Shown here: piece after piece, positions 15,471 through 23,273 of the stretch
Layout: each line of letters opens with the position of its first letter
How positions within the stretch are numbered: position 1 is the first letter of the stretch
NCBI GenBank assembly: GCA_009692585.1
Contig: SHYX01000043.1
Coordinates: forward strand, 1-39,409
DNA length: 39,409 nt
Source: Myxococcales bacterium
GTDB taxonomy: Bacteria; Myxococcota; UBA796; SXON01
Direction: 5' to 3'
The notes under the pieces: generated by a model
Databases searched by the model: none
What the model saw: the letters and a program-made list of their open reading frames with translations, nothing else
Told to the model about the DNA's origin: nothing
Made by a program: the position numbers and the translations under genes

Positions 15471-16859
15471 GTGATCGGCGCCGGTCCGGCCGGTACCAGC
15501 GCTGCGGCTCTGTTGCAGGCGCGCGGGTGGTCGACTGCGGTCGTCGAGGCGGAGACTTTTCCGCGCTTCGTCATCGGAGAGAGTCTCCTTGCCCGATGCA
15601 TGGACCTGTTGGACGAAGCGGGCAGGCTCGATGCGGTCAAGGCACGGGGCTACCTCGTGAAACGGGGCGCGCTCTTCGTTCGGGGCGGCGAGCGCGCCGA
15701 CATCGACTTCGCCGAGCAGTTCACCCCCGGCTGGACGTGGACCTGGCAGGTCCCCCGCGCCGACTTCGACCTTACATTGGCAAACGAAGCCTCCCGCCAG
15801 GGCGTACCCACCTACTACCAGCATCGAGTCACCGGGATGACGCCCGGCGCCGAACCCACGCTGACCGTGGAATCCTCGCGTGGTCACCGCACCCTCCGCG
15901 CTCGCCACGTGATCGACGCCAGCGGATACGGGCGGGTGCTCCCGCTGTTGTTGGGGCTCGATCGCCCCAGATCCCTGCCAGAGAGGAAGTCGGTTTTCGC
16001 CCACGTGCGCGGAGATCGCCGGCCTCCCGGCACCCTCGAGAACCGAATCTGGATCGTCATGCATCCCCGCGGCGCGTGGATCTGGCTCATCCCATTTTCA
16101 GACGGGATCACCTCGGTCGGCTTCGTCGCCGAACCATCGTTCTTCGAGCACATCACCGGCACCGACGAGGAGGTCTTTCGTGCTGCCATCGCTGAGGAGC
16201 CCAACACCCGAGCGCGCCTCGCCGGAATGGAATTCGTGTTCCCTCCGCGCTCGCTTCGCGGCTACTCGGCCACGGTCACCGCGATGCACGGCCCGGGATA
16301 CACGCTGGTGGGGAATGCCACCGAGTTCTTGTATCTGGTGTTTTCTTCCGGTGTCACCCTGGCCCTCGAAAGTGCCAACCGCGCGGCGCGCGACGAATGC
16401 AACAAGTGGCCCGCATCGTCAGGCGCCTCGATGCGTGAGCGGACGGTCACCTGGACCCAGGACGAGGAGCTTCTGCACGCGCTGGCCGCGGGCTCCATCT
16501 CGCCCCGGCGAACGGTCGAGTCTTCCCAGACGGCCCCCTTTGCGAGTTTTCTGACCACCCTCGCGTTTCGGACCGCCCTGCCGCTGCTTGCAGACACTCC
16601 GGTCCGCGGGTGGCTCCGGAATCGGGTTCGCGGGGAGTGTGGGTGCCTGCTACTACGGGGGCCGGCTCGCCGGCACCAACGCCGCGCTCGGGGAGTGATG
16701 CCGCCTGATCTTGATTCGGCTCGGCGCTCGCCTGTGCCCGACCCGTCCGGCTTCGTTGGGACCTCCTCACGGGTCTCGACACGCTCGTCGGCCCCGCCTT
16801 GCCGGCCGGGCCGTTCACGACGGCGATCATCCGATCCGAATCTGCGTCAGTCGGTATGA
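15471..16859 (+). CDS. flavin-dependent halogenase-like oxidoreductase, C-terminus aberrant
   Basis: The first 307 residues are a clear member of the tryptophan-halogenase-like FAD family: VIGAGPAG at the start, PRFVIGESLLARCMDLL (31-47), GWTWTWQVPRADFD, WIWLIP at 203-208 (the WxWxIP mark of flavin-dependent halogenases) and LVGNATEFLYLVFSSGVTLALES (279-301). After about 16391 the sequence no longer follows the family, and after about 16620 the reading quality moves to another frame, which ends at a TGA near 16698 with GACYYGGRLAGTNAALGE. The start is also odd: DVAV precedes GTG 15471 in frame but no ATG exists back to a TAG at 15396-15398. It is probably a truncated and chimeric gene; if folded it could still bind FAD and chlorinate or oxidise a small substrate. 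Beside a recombinase and tRNA, acquisition is likely. Confidence 0.65.
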   Translation: MIGAGPAGTSAAALLQARGWSTAVVEAETFPRFVIGESLLARCMDLLDEAGRLDAVKARGYLVKRGALFVRGGERADIDFAEQFTPGWTWTWQVPRADFDLTLANEASRQGVPTYYQHRVTGMTPGAEPTLTVESSRGHRTLRARHVIDASGYGRVLPLLLGLDRPRSLPERKSVFAHVRGDRRPPGTLENRIWIVMHPRGAWIWLIPFSDGITSVGFVAEPSFFEHITGTDEEVFRAAIAEEPNTRARLAGMEFVFPPRSLRGYSATVTAMHGPGYTLVGNATEFLYLVFSSGVTLALESANRAARDECNKWPASSGASMRERTVTWTQDEELLHALAAGSISPRRTVESSQTAPFASFLTTLAFRTALPLLADTPVRGWLRNRVRGECGCLLLRGPARRHQRRARGVMPPDLDSARRSPVPDPSGFVGTSSRVSTRSSAPPCRPGRSRRRSSDPNLRQSV

Positions 16860-16904
16860 GCCCCCGCTTCCTGGACTTCGGTGAGCGTCTCGCGGTGGTA
16901 GCGG

Positions 16905-17447
16905 TCAGGTCAGCGCCATCAACAGCGCGACGATAGACTTTGCGTCGGTGATCTCGCCGCGCCGAATCATCGCCAGCGCCTCGACGCGCGAGAATCGATG
17001 GCGCTCGATGATCTCGTCGGCCTCGGGCCGTGCGGGCACCTCCGATAGCACGGTCGCGACGTAGAGATGGATGACCTCGTCGGTGAAGCTGGGGGTGGTG
17101 TGGATCGTCGTCAGTGGGCGCAGCGCTGCACAACGTAGGCCGGCCTCTTCCTCCAACTCGCGAGCGGCGCAGCGTTCCGGGTGCTCGCCGGGTTCGAGCT
17201 TGCCCGCCGGGACCTCCCAGATCATTCCGCCGACGGCATGACGGTGCTGCCGGATGAGCGTCACCGCACCATCCTCGTGGACCGGCACCACCGCCGCCGC
17301 GCCCGGATGACGGAGGACGTCGAGGTCTACCGTCCTGCCGTTGGGAAGTCGGACCGTCTCGACGCCGTAGTCGCCGACGGGACCTCGGTGAACGGACCGC
17401 CGCGCCAGCACGGTCGACGGACCGCCGATGGGGGGGGCAAGGGGCAT
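16905..17447 (-). CDS. Nudix hydrolase, ADP-ribose pyrophosphatase type
   Basis: A 180-residue protein taken from the ATG at 17445-17447; a TTG 14 codons upstream is possible but adds an Arg-rich stretch. The Nudix box GKLEPGEHPERCAARELEEEAGL fits Gx5Ex7REUxEExGU exactly, with the REL and EE metal ligands. Upstream V-V-P-V...LIRQHRHAVGGMIWEVPAG is the typical beta-sheet lead-in of ADP-ribose pyrophosphatases (NudF-like), which also show a Pro about 15 residues after the box. Likely cytosolic house-cleaning of ADP-ribose or similar sugar nucleotides. It is divergent from the amidase gene, with 114 bases between starts. Confidence 0.9.
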   Translation of the reverse strand: MPLAPPIGGPSTVLARRSVHRGPVGDYGVETVRLPNGRTVDLDVLRHPGAAAVVPVHEDGAVTLIRQHRHAVGGMIWEVPAGKLEPGEHPERCAARELEEEAGLRCAALRPLTTIHTTPSFTDEVIHLYVATVLSEVPARPEADEIIERHRFSRVEALAMIRRGEITDAKSIVALLMALT

Positions 17448-17561
17448 GGATGCGTCCGGGATTCTCGCCCTCTCCCGGGGGCCGCGCAAGGCCCGCGTGC
17501 GCTTTTCGTCGTTGTTGCGGCGGCGGCGCGGTAGGATGCGGCCTCTTCAAGGAGTCGAACC

Positions 17562-18434
17562 ATGCCCCGCATCGTAAAAGTCGGTCTCATCCAAGCCGGC
17601 AACCCCGTCAATGACGAGAGCATTCCCGTTGCGGAAGTCCAGGAGGCGATGTTCCAGAAGCACCTGCCCTTCATCGAGAAGGCGGGCGAGGCCGGTGTCC
17701 AGATCCTCGGCCTGCAGGAGATCTTCAACGGACCGTACTTCTGCCCAGGCCAGGACAAGCGCTGGTACCGAGCCGCCGAGCCGGCCAACGGGCCCACGGT
17801 GCAGCGGCTCTCGGCGTACGCCAAGAAGTACGCGATGGCGATGGTCATCCCCATTTACGAAGAAGCGATGGCCGGCGTGTACTACAACACCGCGGTGGTG
17901 GTCGACGCCGACGGCACCACCCTGGGCATCTACCGCAAGAATCACATCCCCCAGACCTCGGGTTTCTGGGAGAAGTTCTTCTTCAAGCCCGGGAACCTCG
18001 GCTACCCCACCTTCCAGACCCGTTACGCGCGCATCGGCGCGTACATCTGCTACGACCGTCACTTTCCCGAGGGGGCACGCCTGCTTGGCCTCAATGGAGC
18101 CGAAATCGTCTTCAATCCGAGCGCGACCGTGGCGGGGCTGTCCCAGTACCTCTGGAAACTCGAGCAGCCCGCCCACGCCGTGGCCAACGGCTACTTCGTC
18201 GCGGCGAGCAACCGCGTCGGCACCGAAGCCCCGTGGAGCATCGGCCACTTCTACGGCTCCAGCTACATCGTCGATCCGCGGGGGGCCTTCCTTTCGGTGG
18301 GGAGCGAAACCCAGGATGAGTTGGTGATCGCGGACTGCAATCTCGACCTCATCCGCGAGGTCCGCGAGACGTGGCAGTTCTTCCGCGACCGGCGGCCCGA
18401 AACCTATGGCGACATCGCGAAGCAACTGCCGTAA
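17562..18434 (+). CDS. carbon-nitrogen hydrolase (nitrilase family, beta-ureidopropionase-like)
   Basis: A 290-residue cytosolic amidase with the Glu-Lys-Cys triad of the nitrilase superfamily: LQEIFNGPYFCPGQD (Glu near 53), IYRKNHIP (Lys near 127) and ICYDRHFPEGARLLG (Cys near 160). The text around the triad is closest to bacterial N-carbamoyl-beta-alanine amidohydrolases of reductive pyrimidine breakdown, which release beta-alanine, CO2 and ammonia; N-carbamoylputrescine amidase is the main alternative. ATG 17562 follows a clear AAGGAG 9 bases upstream. No dihydropyrimidinase gene is next to it. The GH25 gene begins just after its stop, on the same strand. Confidence 0.88.
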   Translation: MPRIVKVGLIQAGNPVNDESIPVAEVQEAMFQKHLPFIEKAGEAGVQILGLQEIFNGPYFCPGQDKRWYRAAEPANGPTVQRLSAYAKKYAMAMVIPIYEEAMAGVYYNTAVVVDADGTTLGIYRKNHIPQTSGFWEKFFFKPGNLGYPTFQTRYARIGAYICYDRHFPEGARLLGLNGAEIVFNPSATVAGLSQYLWKLEQPAHAVANGYFVAASNRVGTEAPWSIGHFYGSSYIVDPRGAFLSVGSETQDELVIADCNLDLIREVRETWQFFRDRRPETYGDIAKQLP

Positions 18435-18442
18435 CGAAGCCC

Positions 18443-19843
18443 GTGCTGCTCGCCCTCACCACCGTGGCCTGCATCGATGGCACCGACGAGCCGCGGCCGT
18501 TCCCCGACGCGGACCTCGCCCGGTACCAACACGTGTGTGCCGACGGGGCGGTCGTCGAGGGCATCGACGTGTCCTATTGGCAGGGCACCATCGAGTGGGA
18601 TGCGGTGGCCAGTGACGGGATCGAGTTCGCGATCATGCGGGTCTCGCACGGGCTGGGCACCTACGATACCCAGTTCACCCGGAACTGGTCGGAGAGCCAG
18701 CGCGTCGGCGTCCGGCGCGGGGTGTACCAGTACTTCGACGGGAACGACGACCCCGTCGCCCAGGCTCAGCTGCTGTTGTCCGAGATGGGCCCGCTGCAGG
18801 ACGGGGATTTCCCGCCGGTGCTCGACGTGGAGCAAGGCGACAACGAGGACGTCTCGGTCGCGCAGATGGTGGAGAACATCCAACGATGGATGGACGTCGT
18901 CGAGGGTGAGCTCGGGGTCGCGCCGATGATCTACGCCGGCGCGTACGGATGGACATACCTGACCGGCGACGCCGATTTCACGCGGCACCCGCTGTGGACC
19001 GCCAATTGGGTGGACGACTGCCCCCTGGTGCCCAACCCCTGGGACGATTGGACGTTCTGGCAATACAGCGCCACCGGCCGCGTCGCGGGCATCGACGGCA
19101 ACGTCGATCGCGACCGCTTCAACGGCGACGCCGCCGCGCTGGACGCCTGGGCATGGCACGACGAGGAAGAGTGCTCGGGCACCTGTGCCGTCGCCGCTGA
19201 GGGCGAGACGGTCATCCAGGAGGACGATCCGTGCGCGTGCCCGGAAGGGCGTCTGTCGTCTATCGATGGGAACGGGGGTCACGCCTACTGGACGCCGGCC
19301 GATGCGGGCGGCGACGATGCATTGGAGTGGCCGCTTCGTTTGGATCGCGCCGGAAGTTACGATGTGTGGGTCTGGATTCCAGTGCTGGGCGCACCAACGG
19401 CGGGAGCGGTCTACACCATCCAACACAACGGCGGGACGGACATTGTCACCACCGACCAGGCAGCGATGAGCGGCGCATGGTCGCTCCTGGGCAAATTCGA
19501 TTTTTCCGCCGCCGGATCCCAGTCGGTCCGCGTCAGCGATGCGTGGGACGACGAGGCGAATGCAGGTCGCGACGTCGGCATCGACAACCTTCGATTGGTG
19601 CCGACCTCCAACACCTGCGAATGTGACACGGCGGAAAGCGAGAGCCAGGAGTGTTCGGACGGCGGGACACGTGGGCGTGATTGCGAGGGCTGCGACTGGA
19701 GCGCATGGACGCCGTGCCGGGGTCAGGCCGACGTCGTTGACGCCGCCGCCTGCAGCTGCGGCACCACCGGAGAGTCCGTGGCGGGGTTGCTGGGTCTCGT
19801 CGCTGCCGCATGGAGCGTCCGGCGCCGCGTTCGTCGAGCCTGA
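18443..19843 (+). CDS. GH25 lysozyme-like lipoprotein with golvesin-type domain and MYXO-CTERM tail
   Basis: About 466 residues from GTG 18443, which gives a short lipoprotein signal MLLALTTVAC. A GH25 muramidase domain follows (about 38-240): GIDVSYWQGTIEWD with Asp42, LDVEQGD with Asp128 and Glu130, and WTFWQYSATGRVAGIDGNVD. Next is a beta-sandwich (about 275-390; GHAYWTPADAGGDD, YDVWVWIPV, GKFDFSAAGSQSVRVSD) resembling the golvesin C-terminal domain, then a Cys-rich segment and a tail CSCGTTGES + hydrophobic helix + RRRVRR, the layout of MYXO-CTERM sorting signals. Role: cleavage of peptidoglycan sugar chains at the cell surface, possibly against prey or in remodelling. An earlier in-frame GTG (18371) overlaps the amidase gene and spoils the signal. 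Confidence 0.85.
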   Translation: MLLALTTVACIDGTDEPRPFPDADLARYQHVCADGAVVEGIDVSYWQGTIEWDAVASDGIEFAIMRVSHGLGTYDTQFTRNWSESQRVGVRRGVYQYFDGNDDPVAQAQLLLSEMGPLQDGDFPPVLDVEQGDNEDVSVAQMVENIQRWMDVVEGELGVAPMIYAGAYGWTYLTGDADFTRHPLWTANWVDDCPLVPNPWDDWTFWQYSATGRVAGIDGNVDRDRFNGDAAALDAWAWHDEEECSGTCAVAAEGETVIQEDDPCACPEGRLSSIDGNGGHAYWTPADAGGDDALEWPLRLDRAGSYDVWVWIPVLGAPTAGAVYTIQHNGGTDIVTTDQAAMSGAWSLLGKFDFSAAGSQSVRVSDAWDDEANAGRDVGIDNLRLVPTSNTCECDTAESESQECSDGGTRGRDCEGCDWSAWTPCRGQADVVDAAACSCGTTGESVAGLLGLVAAAWSVRRRVRRA

Positions 19844-19846
19844 GCC

Positions 19847-20821
19847 CTACCGGAGTACCGACTCCATGCCGTCCACCACCGCCGCGACCCGCGCCGGTTC
19901 GATCACGCCCGGGAGGTCGGTGGCCTCGTGGTAATGCGGGTTCCGCAACGGCGGCATGTCGGTGACCATCACCGCGGGCAGGCCCACCCGCCAGTACTCG
20001 GCGTGATCGGACCAGTCGACGCCTTGGATCGAGCCCGGAACGCTCGCACCCACGCTGGGAAGGGTGCTGCGCTCTCGGAATTTCCGGATGCCGTCTTGGA
20101 CGAGGTCGGCCGACGCGGGGTTCCCCACCAGCAGGACGAAGTTGGCGGTGGTGGGCATGAGCAGGCCGAACATCAGCGGCCACGATTGGCTGTGCGGGGC
20201 GTCGGAGTAGTACCCGATCGACTCCAAGATCCAGGCACCCACCACGCGGTCACCGCCGGCCTGCACCGAGCGAGCGTGGATGCGGCTACCCATCTGCTCC
20301 GTCTGAAAGTACGGTGGCTCCTCGTTCCCGTACACCACGTACCGAATCGCCTGTCGCGACCCGAGCGCTGGGTTGCGCGCAAGCTCCAACAGGGCGGCGA
20401 CGCCGGAGGCGTTGTCATCGGCCCCGGGCGTGCCGACCGCCGTGTCGAGATGAGCGCCCACCACCACGATGTCCCGCTCGCCGGCAGGTGCCCGCTCGGC
20501 GATGAGGTTGTGTCCGACCCCGTCGATGTCCTGAACGCTCACCGCCAGCCCCGCCGATTCGAGCTCGCCCGTGGCCCACGCCTCCGCCGCCGCGAGCGCC
20601 GCCGGCGTGCGGTGGTTGCGCTCCCCGATCGTCACCGAGAGGTGCTCGATGTCGCGGCGGATCCGCTCGATCCGGTCGGGCGCGGGCGCCTCGGTGCCAC
20701 CGGTGCGGGCCGGGATGTGGAGCGTGATGCGGGAGGGGCTGGCAAGGGCGGCGCCACAGATGAACACCAGGATCCCCAGGCCGGTCAGCAACGTGCGCCT
20801 CATGGTGGTTTTCGGAGCCAT
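19847..20821 (-). CDS. M28 family zinc metallopeptidase
   Basis: About 324 residues from ATG 20819-20821; ATGs at 20860 and 20803 are alternatives. MRRTLLTGLGILVFICGAAL is an export signal. Zinc ligands of M28 aminopeptidases are seen in order: VVVGAHLDT (His, Asp), GADDNASGVAALLELAR (bridging Asp), VYGNEEPPYF (Glu catalytic, Glu ligand), VDWSDHAEYW and NPHYHEATD (last His). Likely a periplasmic or secreted aminopeptidase or glutaminyl-cyclase-like enzyme. The gene converges with the GH25 lysozyme gene with only three bases between stops and is divergent from the oxygenase gene. Confidence 0.88.
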   Translation of the reverse strand: MAPKTTMRRTLLTGLGILVFICGAALASPSRITLHIPARTGGTEAPAPDRIERIRRDIEHLSVTIGERNHRTPAALAAAEAWATGELESAGLAVSVQDIDGVGHNLIAERAPAGERDIVVVGAHLDTAVGTPGADDNASGVAALLELARNPALGSRQAIRYVVYGNEEPPYFQTEQMGSRIHARSVQAGGDRVVGAWILESIGYYSDAPHSQSWPLMFGLLMPTTANFVLLVGNPASADLVQDGIRKFRERSTLPSVGASVPGSIQGVDWSDHAEYWRVGLPAVMVTDMPPLRNPHYHEATDLPGVIEPARVAAVVDGMESVLR

Positions 20822-20933
20822 CCAGGCGTCGTAACAATGGGGGAGAGACCGCAACGGCATCTCCGCCTACCGCGCGTGACGCTCTCCCCCTCTGTGTGCC
20901 TCCAGTTAACGAGAGAGACGCCCGGCCCCGATC

Positions 20934-21566
20934 ATGAGCATCCCCGACCCCTTCGCGCCGATCCCGCTGTTCGCGGTCCCCATCTTTCCGACCCAGATCA
21001 GCGGGTTCGATGAACACCGCGACGCCCTGCTCGCCCACATCCTCGACCACAAGGCGAGCTATGCCGGTAGCCAACGCAGCAACCGCAACGCCTGGCACTC
21101 GGGCGAAGACTTCGTTCGGAAGCCAAACGAACACGTCGCCTGGGTGCTCAAGCGCGCGCTGAAGTTCGCGCACCTCGCCCTCGGTCGGTACTACCACAAC
21201 TGGGCGACGATGGACATCAGCCTCGCCGGCGCGTGGGCGAACGTGGTCGGCCCGGGTGGGTGGAACGCGCCGCACCATCACTTTCCGCTGCACTGGTCCG
21301 GCGTCTTCTACGTCTCGGTCGGGACGATGGCCCACAACCCTCCGGGCGATCCGTCGGGGCACATCGAGTTCCTGAACCCGACGCCGTGGATGGGGCCGAT
21401 GGGGCAAGGGGGCAACTTCGTCATCTCGCCCAAGGACGGGATGACAGTGCTTTTCCCGTCCTCGCTCTACCACTTCGTCCACCCGCACGCCAGCGAGGAA
21501 GAACGGGTGTCGATCGCCTACAATCTGAGCCTGCACCCCAAGAGCCGCGAGTCCTTGGGGGCGTAG
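20934..21566 (+). CDS. putative 2-oxoglutarate/Fe(II) oxygenase (TIGR02466-type)
   Basis: A 210-residue protein matching the small 2OG-FeII_Oxy_5 group: N-terminal PIPLFAVPIFPTQISGF, SLAGAWANVVGPGGWNAPHHHF, then HWSGVFYVSVG, and a C-terminal TVLFPSSLYHFVHPHAS...RVSIAYNL. The His residues in NAPHHHF and FVHPHAS plus the Arg in EERVSIA supply the expected iron and 2-oxoglutarate contacts. Such proteins are often phage- or polyketide-linked hydroxylases, but the substrate here is unknown. No membrane part or signal. It converges with the ASH/VWA lipoprotein gene, nine bases between stops. Confidence 0.78.
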   Translation: MSIPDPFAPIPLFAVPIFPTQISGFDEHRDALLAHILDHKASYAGSQRSNRNAWHSGEDFVRKPNEHVAWVLKRALKFAHLALGRYYHNWATMDISLAGAWANVVGPGGWNAPHHHFPLHWSGVFYVSVGTMAHNPPGDPSGHIEFLNPTPWMGPMGQGGNFVISPKDGMTVLFPSSLYHFVHPHASEEERVSIAYNLSLHPKSRESLGA

Positions 21567-21575
21567 CTTCGACCG

Positions 21576-23177
21576 TCACTCGGCGCAGTTGCCGTACAGC
21601 GCGTACTGCACTTCGATCGTCGACCCGCCCGCCGGGATGTGGTCGTCGTCGAAGTTGACCGAGTTGTCGACCGAGTCGTAGCTCCAGCCGCTGGTCTGCA
21701 CCACGCCGTCCACCGTCACCACGATGGTCGTGGGCACCGGGAAGTCGCTCAGCTCGAAGCTGGATAGGTCGAGCGTGGAGCTGTCGACCAGCGCCTTGAG
21801 ATGACTGGCCCAGTCGGTGGCGCACACCGAGAGGTACAGACCGCCAGTCGCGACGCTCATCTCGTACACGTTGTTGGTCGCCGACGCCGAGCCGCAGCCC
21901 GACGGCCAGTCGCCCGAGATGGCGTGGGCGATGAACATGTCGCTGTCGGACTTGATGCTCTGCGCGTAGGCCAGATAGTTGGCCCAGGTGTCGGGGCTCG
22001 AGTCGGGCTCGTCCGAGACGTAGATGTAGGCCAGGAACGCATCATCCCGGAGGAAGTCGCTGCCCGGGCCGGCGTCACCGCCAGACTGGCCGGACTGGTA
22101 GGACATCTCGGTCGGCATCTCGTTGCCGGATCCGCTGGTCCCGGCGACCGCCTGGGTGGTGAACTCGTCGACGAGGTTGGACGTGCTCTCATCCATCATG
22201 TCGCCCCGGAAGTCGGGGTTGTCCGTGGTGATGACCGCCATCTGGAAGTCGACGTCGAGGGTCTCGAGCTCTTCGGCGAAGGCCGTGAAGTTCGTAGTGA
22301 GGTTGGACTGCTCCTCGGCCATCGAGCACGAGTTGTCGACGATGAACAGGATGTCGGTGGCGCTCTTGAGGGCCTGCTCGAAGATATCCAGGTTTTCACC
22401 GTACAGTTCGCCAGCCGCGGTCTGGTGGGCGTAGGCATCGGGCCGAGCAGGGTCGTTCGAGGCGACCACCACCGTGCCTTCGTCCGGGAAGTCGTCCAGC
22501 GGGGCGTAGTTGATGAGGACGTCTTTTTTCTGGCCGGGCTCGATGGTCCAGGGAAGCGGGCCATTGACGGCCGCGTTCTCGTCGACGTCCAGGTCGTTGC
22601 TGGCGGTGACGTACTCGAAGCCCGTGACCACGAGGTCGGCGTTGCCAGCGTTCTCCACGGTGATCGGCTGGGGGGACTCGCAGCCGATGTAGATGGTGCC
22701 GAAGTCATACTCTTCAGGGGTGACCACGATCATCGGCGCGATGCCCTGGCCGAGGATCTTGACCTCGGTGGTGGCCTCGTCCGGGTCGTTGCTCTCGACG
22801 AGGACCTTGGTGTTGTACTCGAGCGCCGTGATCGGCGCGAAGGTCACCGTGAAGGTGGTCTTGCCGCCCGGCGGGACCAGGACGGCGCCGAGGCCGCTGA
22901 TCTCATAGGGCATGCTCTCGTCAGCCAGCCGCACGTCGTTGACGTTCAACGTCGCGCCGGTCTCGGCGTCGCTGACGTTGCTGATGGTCACCACCTCGGA
23001 CACGGTCAGGCCATCGCCCACCGAAACATCGCCGAAGTCGATCTTCAGGGGATCAACCTCGATGTCCGGAACGCCGTCTTCGACGTCTGCGTCGTTGACC
23101 TTGCCGCCGGCCGTGATCTCATACTCGGAACAGCCGAGGGCCGCGAGGGACAGCAGAAGCGAGGAGTGGAAGCGCAT
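21576..23177 (-). CDS. lipoprotein with two ASH-type beta domains and a VWA domain
   Basis: A 533-residue lipoprotein (signal MRFHSSLLLSLAALGC). Residues about 35-150 and 150-250 are two immunoglobulin-like ASH/choice-of-anchor-D repeats (PLKIDFGDVSVGDG...VLVESNDPDE and EYDFGTIYIGCESP...TVVVASNDP). A von Willebrand A domain follows, with the MIDAS start FIVDNSCSMAEEQ (DxSxS intact). The C-terminal part ends with a small beta domain rich in Val and Asp. A ribosome site AGGAG lies nine bases before ATG 23175-23177. This family is abundant in Myxococcota and is thought to act in surface adhesion. It follows metG on the same strand after 96 bases but is probably separate. Confidence 0.85.
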   Translation of the reverse strand: MRFHSSLLLSLAALGCSEYEITAGGKVNDADVEDGVPDIEVDPLKIDFGDVSVGDGLTVSEVVTISNVSDAETGATLNVNDVRLADESMPYEISGLGAVLVPPGGKTTFTVTFAPITALEYNTKVLVESNDPDEATTEVKILGQGIAPMIVVTPEEYDFGTIYIGCESPQPITVENAGNADLVVTGFEYVTASNDLDVDENAAVNGPLPWTIEPGQKKDVLINYAPLDDFPDEGTVVVASNDPARPDAYAHQTAAGELYGENLDIFEQALKSATDILFIVDNSCSMAEEQSNLTTNFTAFAEELETLDVDFQMAVITTDNPDFRGDMMDESTSNLVDEFTTQAVAGTSGSGNEMPTEMSYQSGQSGGDAGPGSDFLRDDAFLAYIYVSDEPDSSPDTWANYLAYAQSIKSDSDMFIAHAISGDWPSGCGSASATNNVYEMSVATGGLYLSVCATDWASHLKALVDSSTLDLSSFELSDFPVPTTIVVTVDGVVQTSGWSYDSVDNSVNFDDDHIPAGGSTIEVQYALYGNCAE

Positions 23178-23273
23178 GCGGTGGTTCTCCTATGGTCAGG
23201 GGCATTAACGACACGGACCGGGGGGGTGTGACAAGGGCCGCGTTGCAAAATCTGGTGCGGATGCGCCCGCAGT

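Noticed and set aside
15260..15640. Minus-strand frame ending with a GVAQPGRAPGSGPGG-like string
   Set aside because: This is the well-known false translation of a tRNA gene, not a protein.
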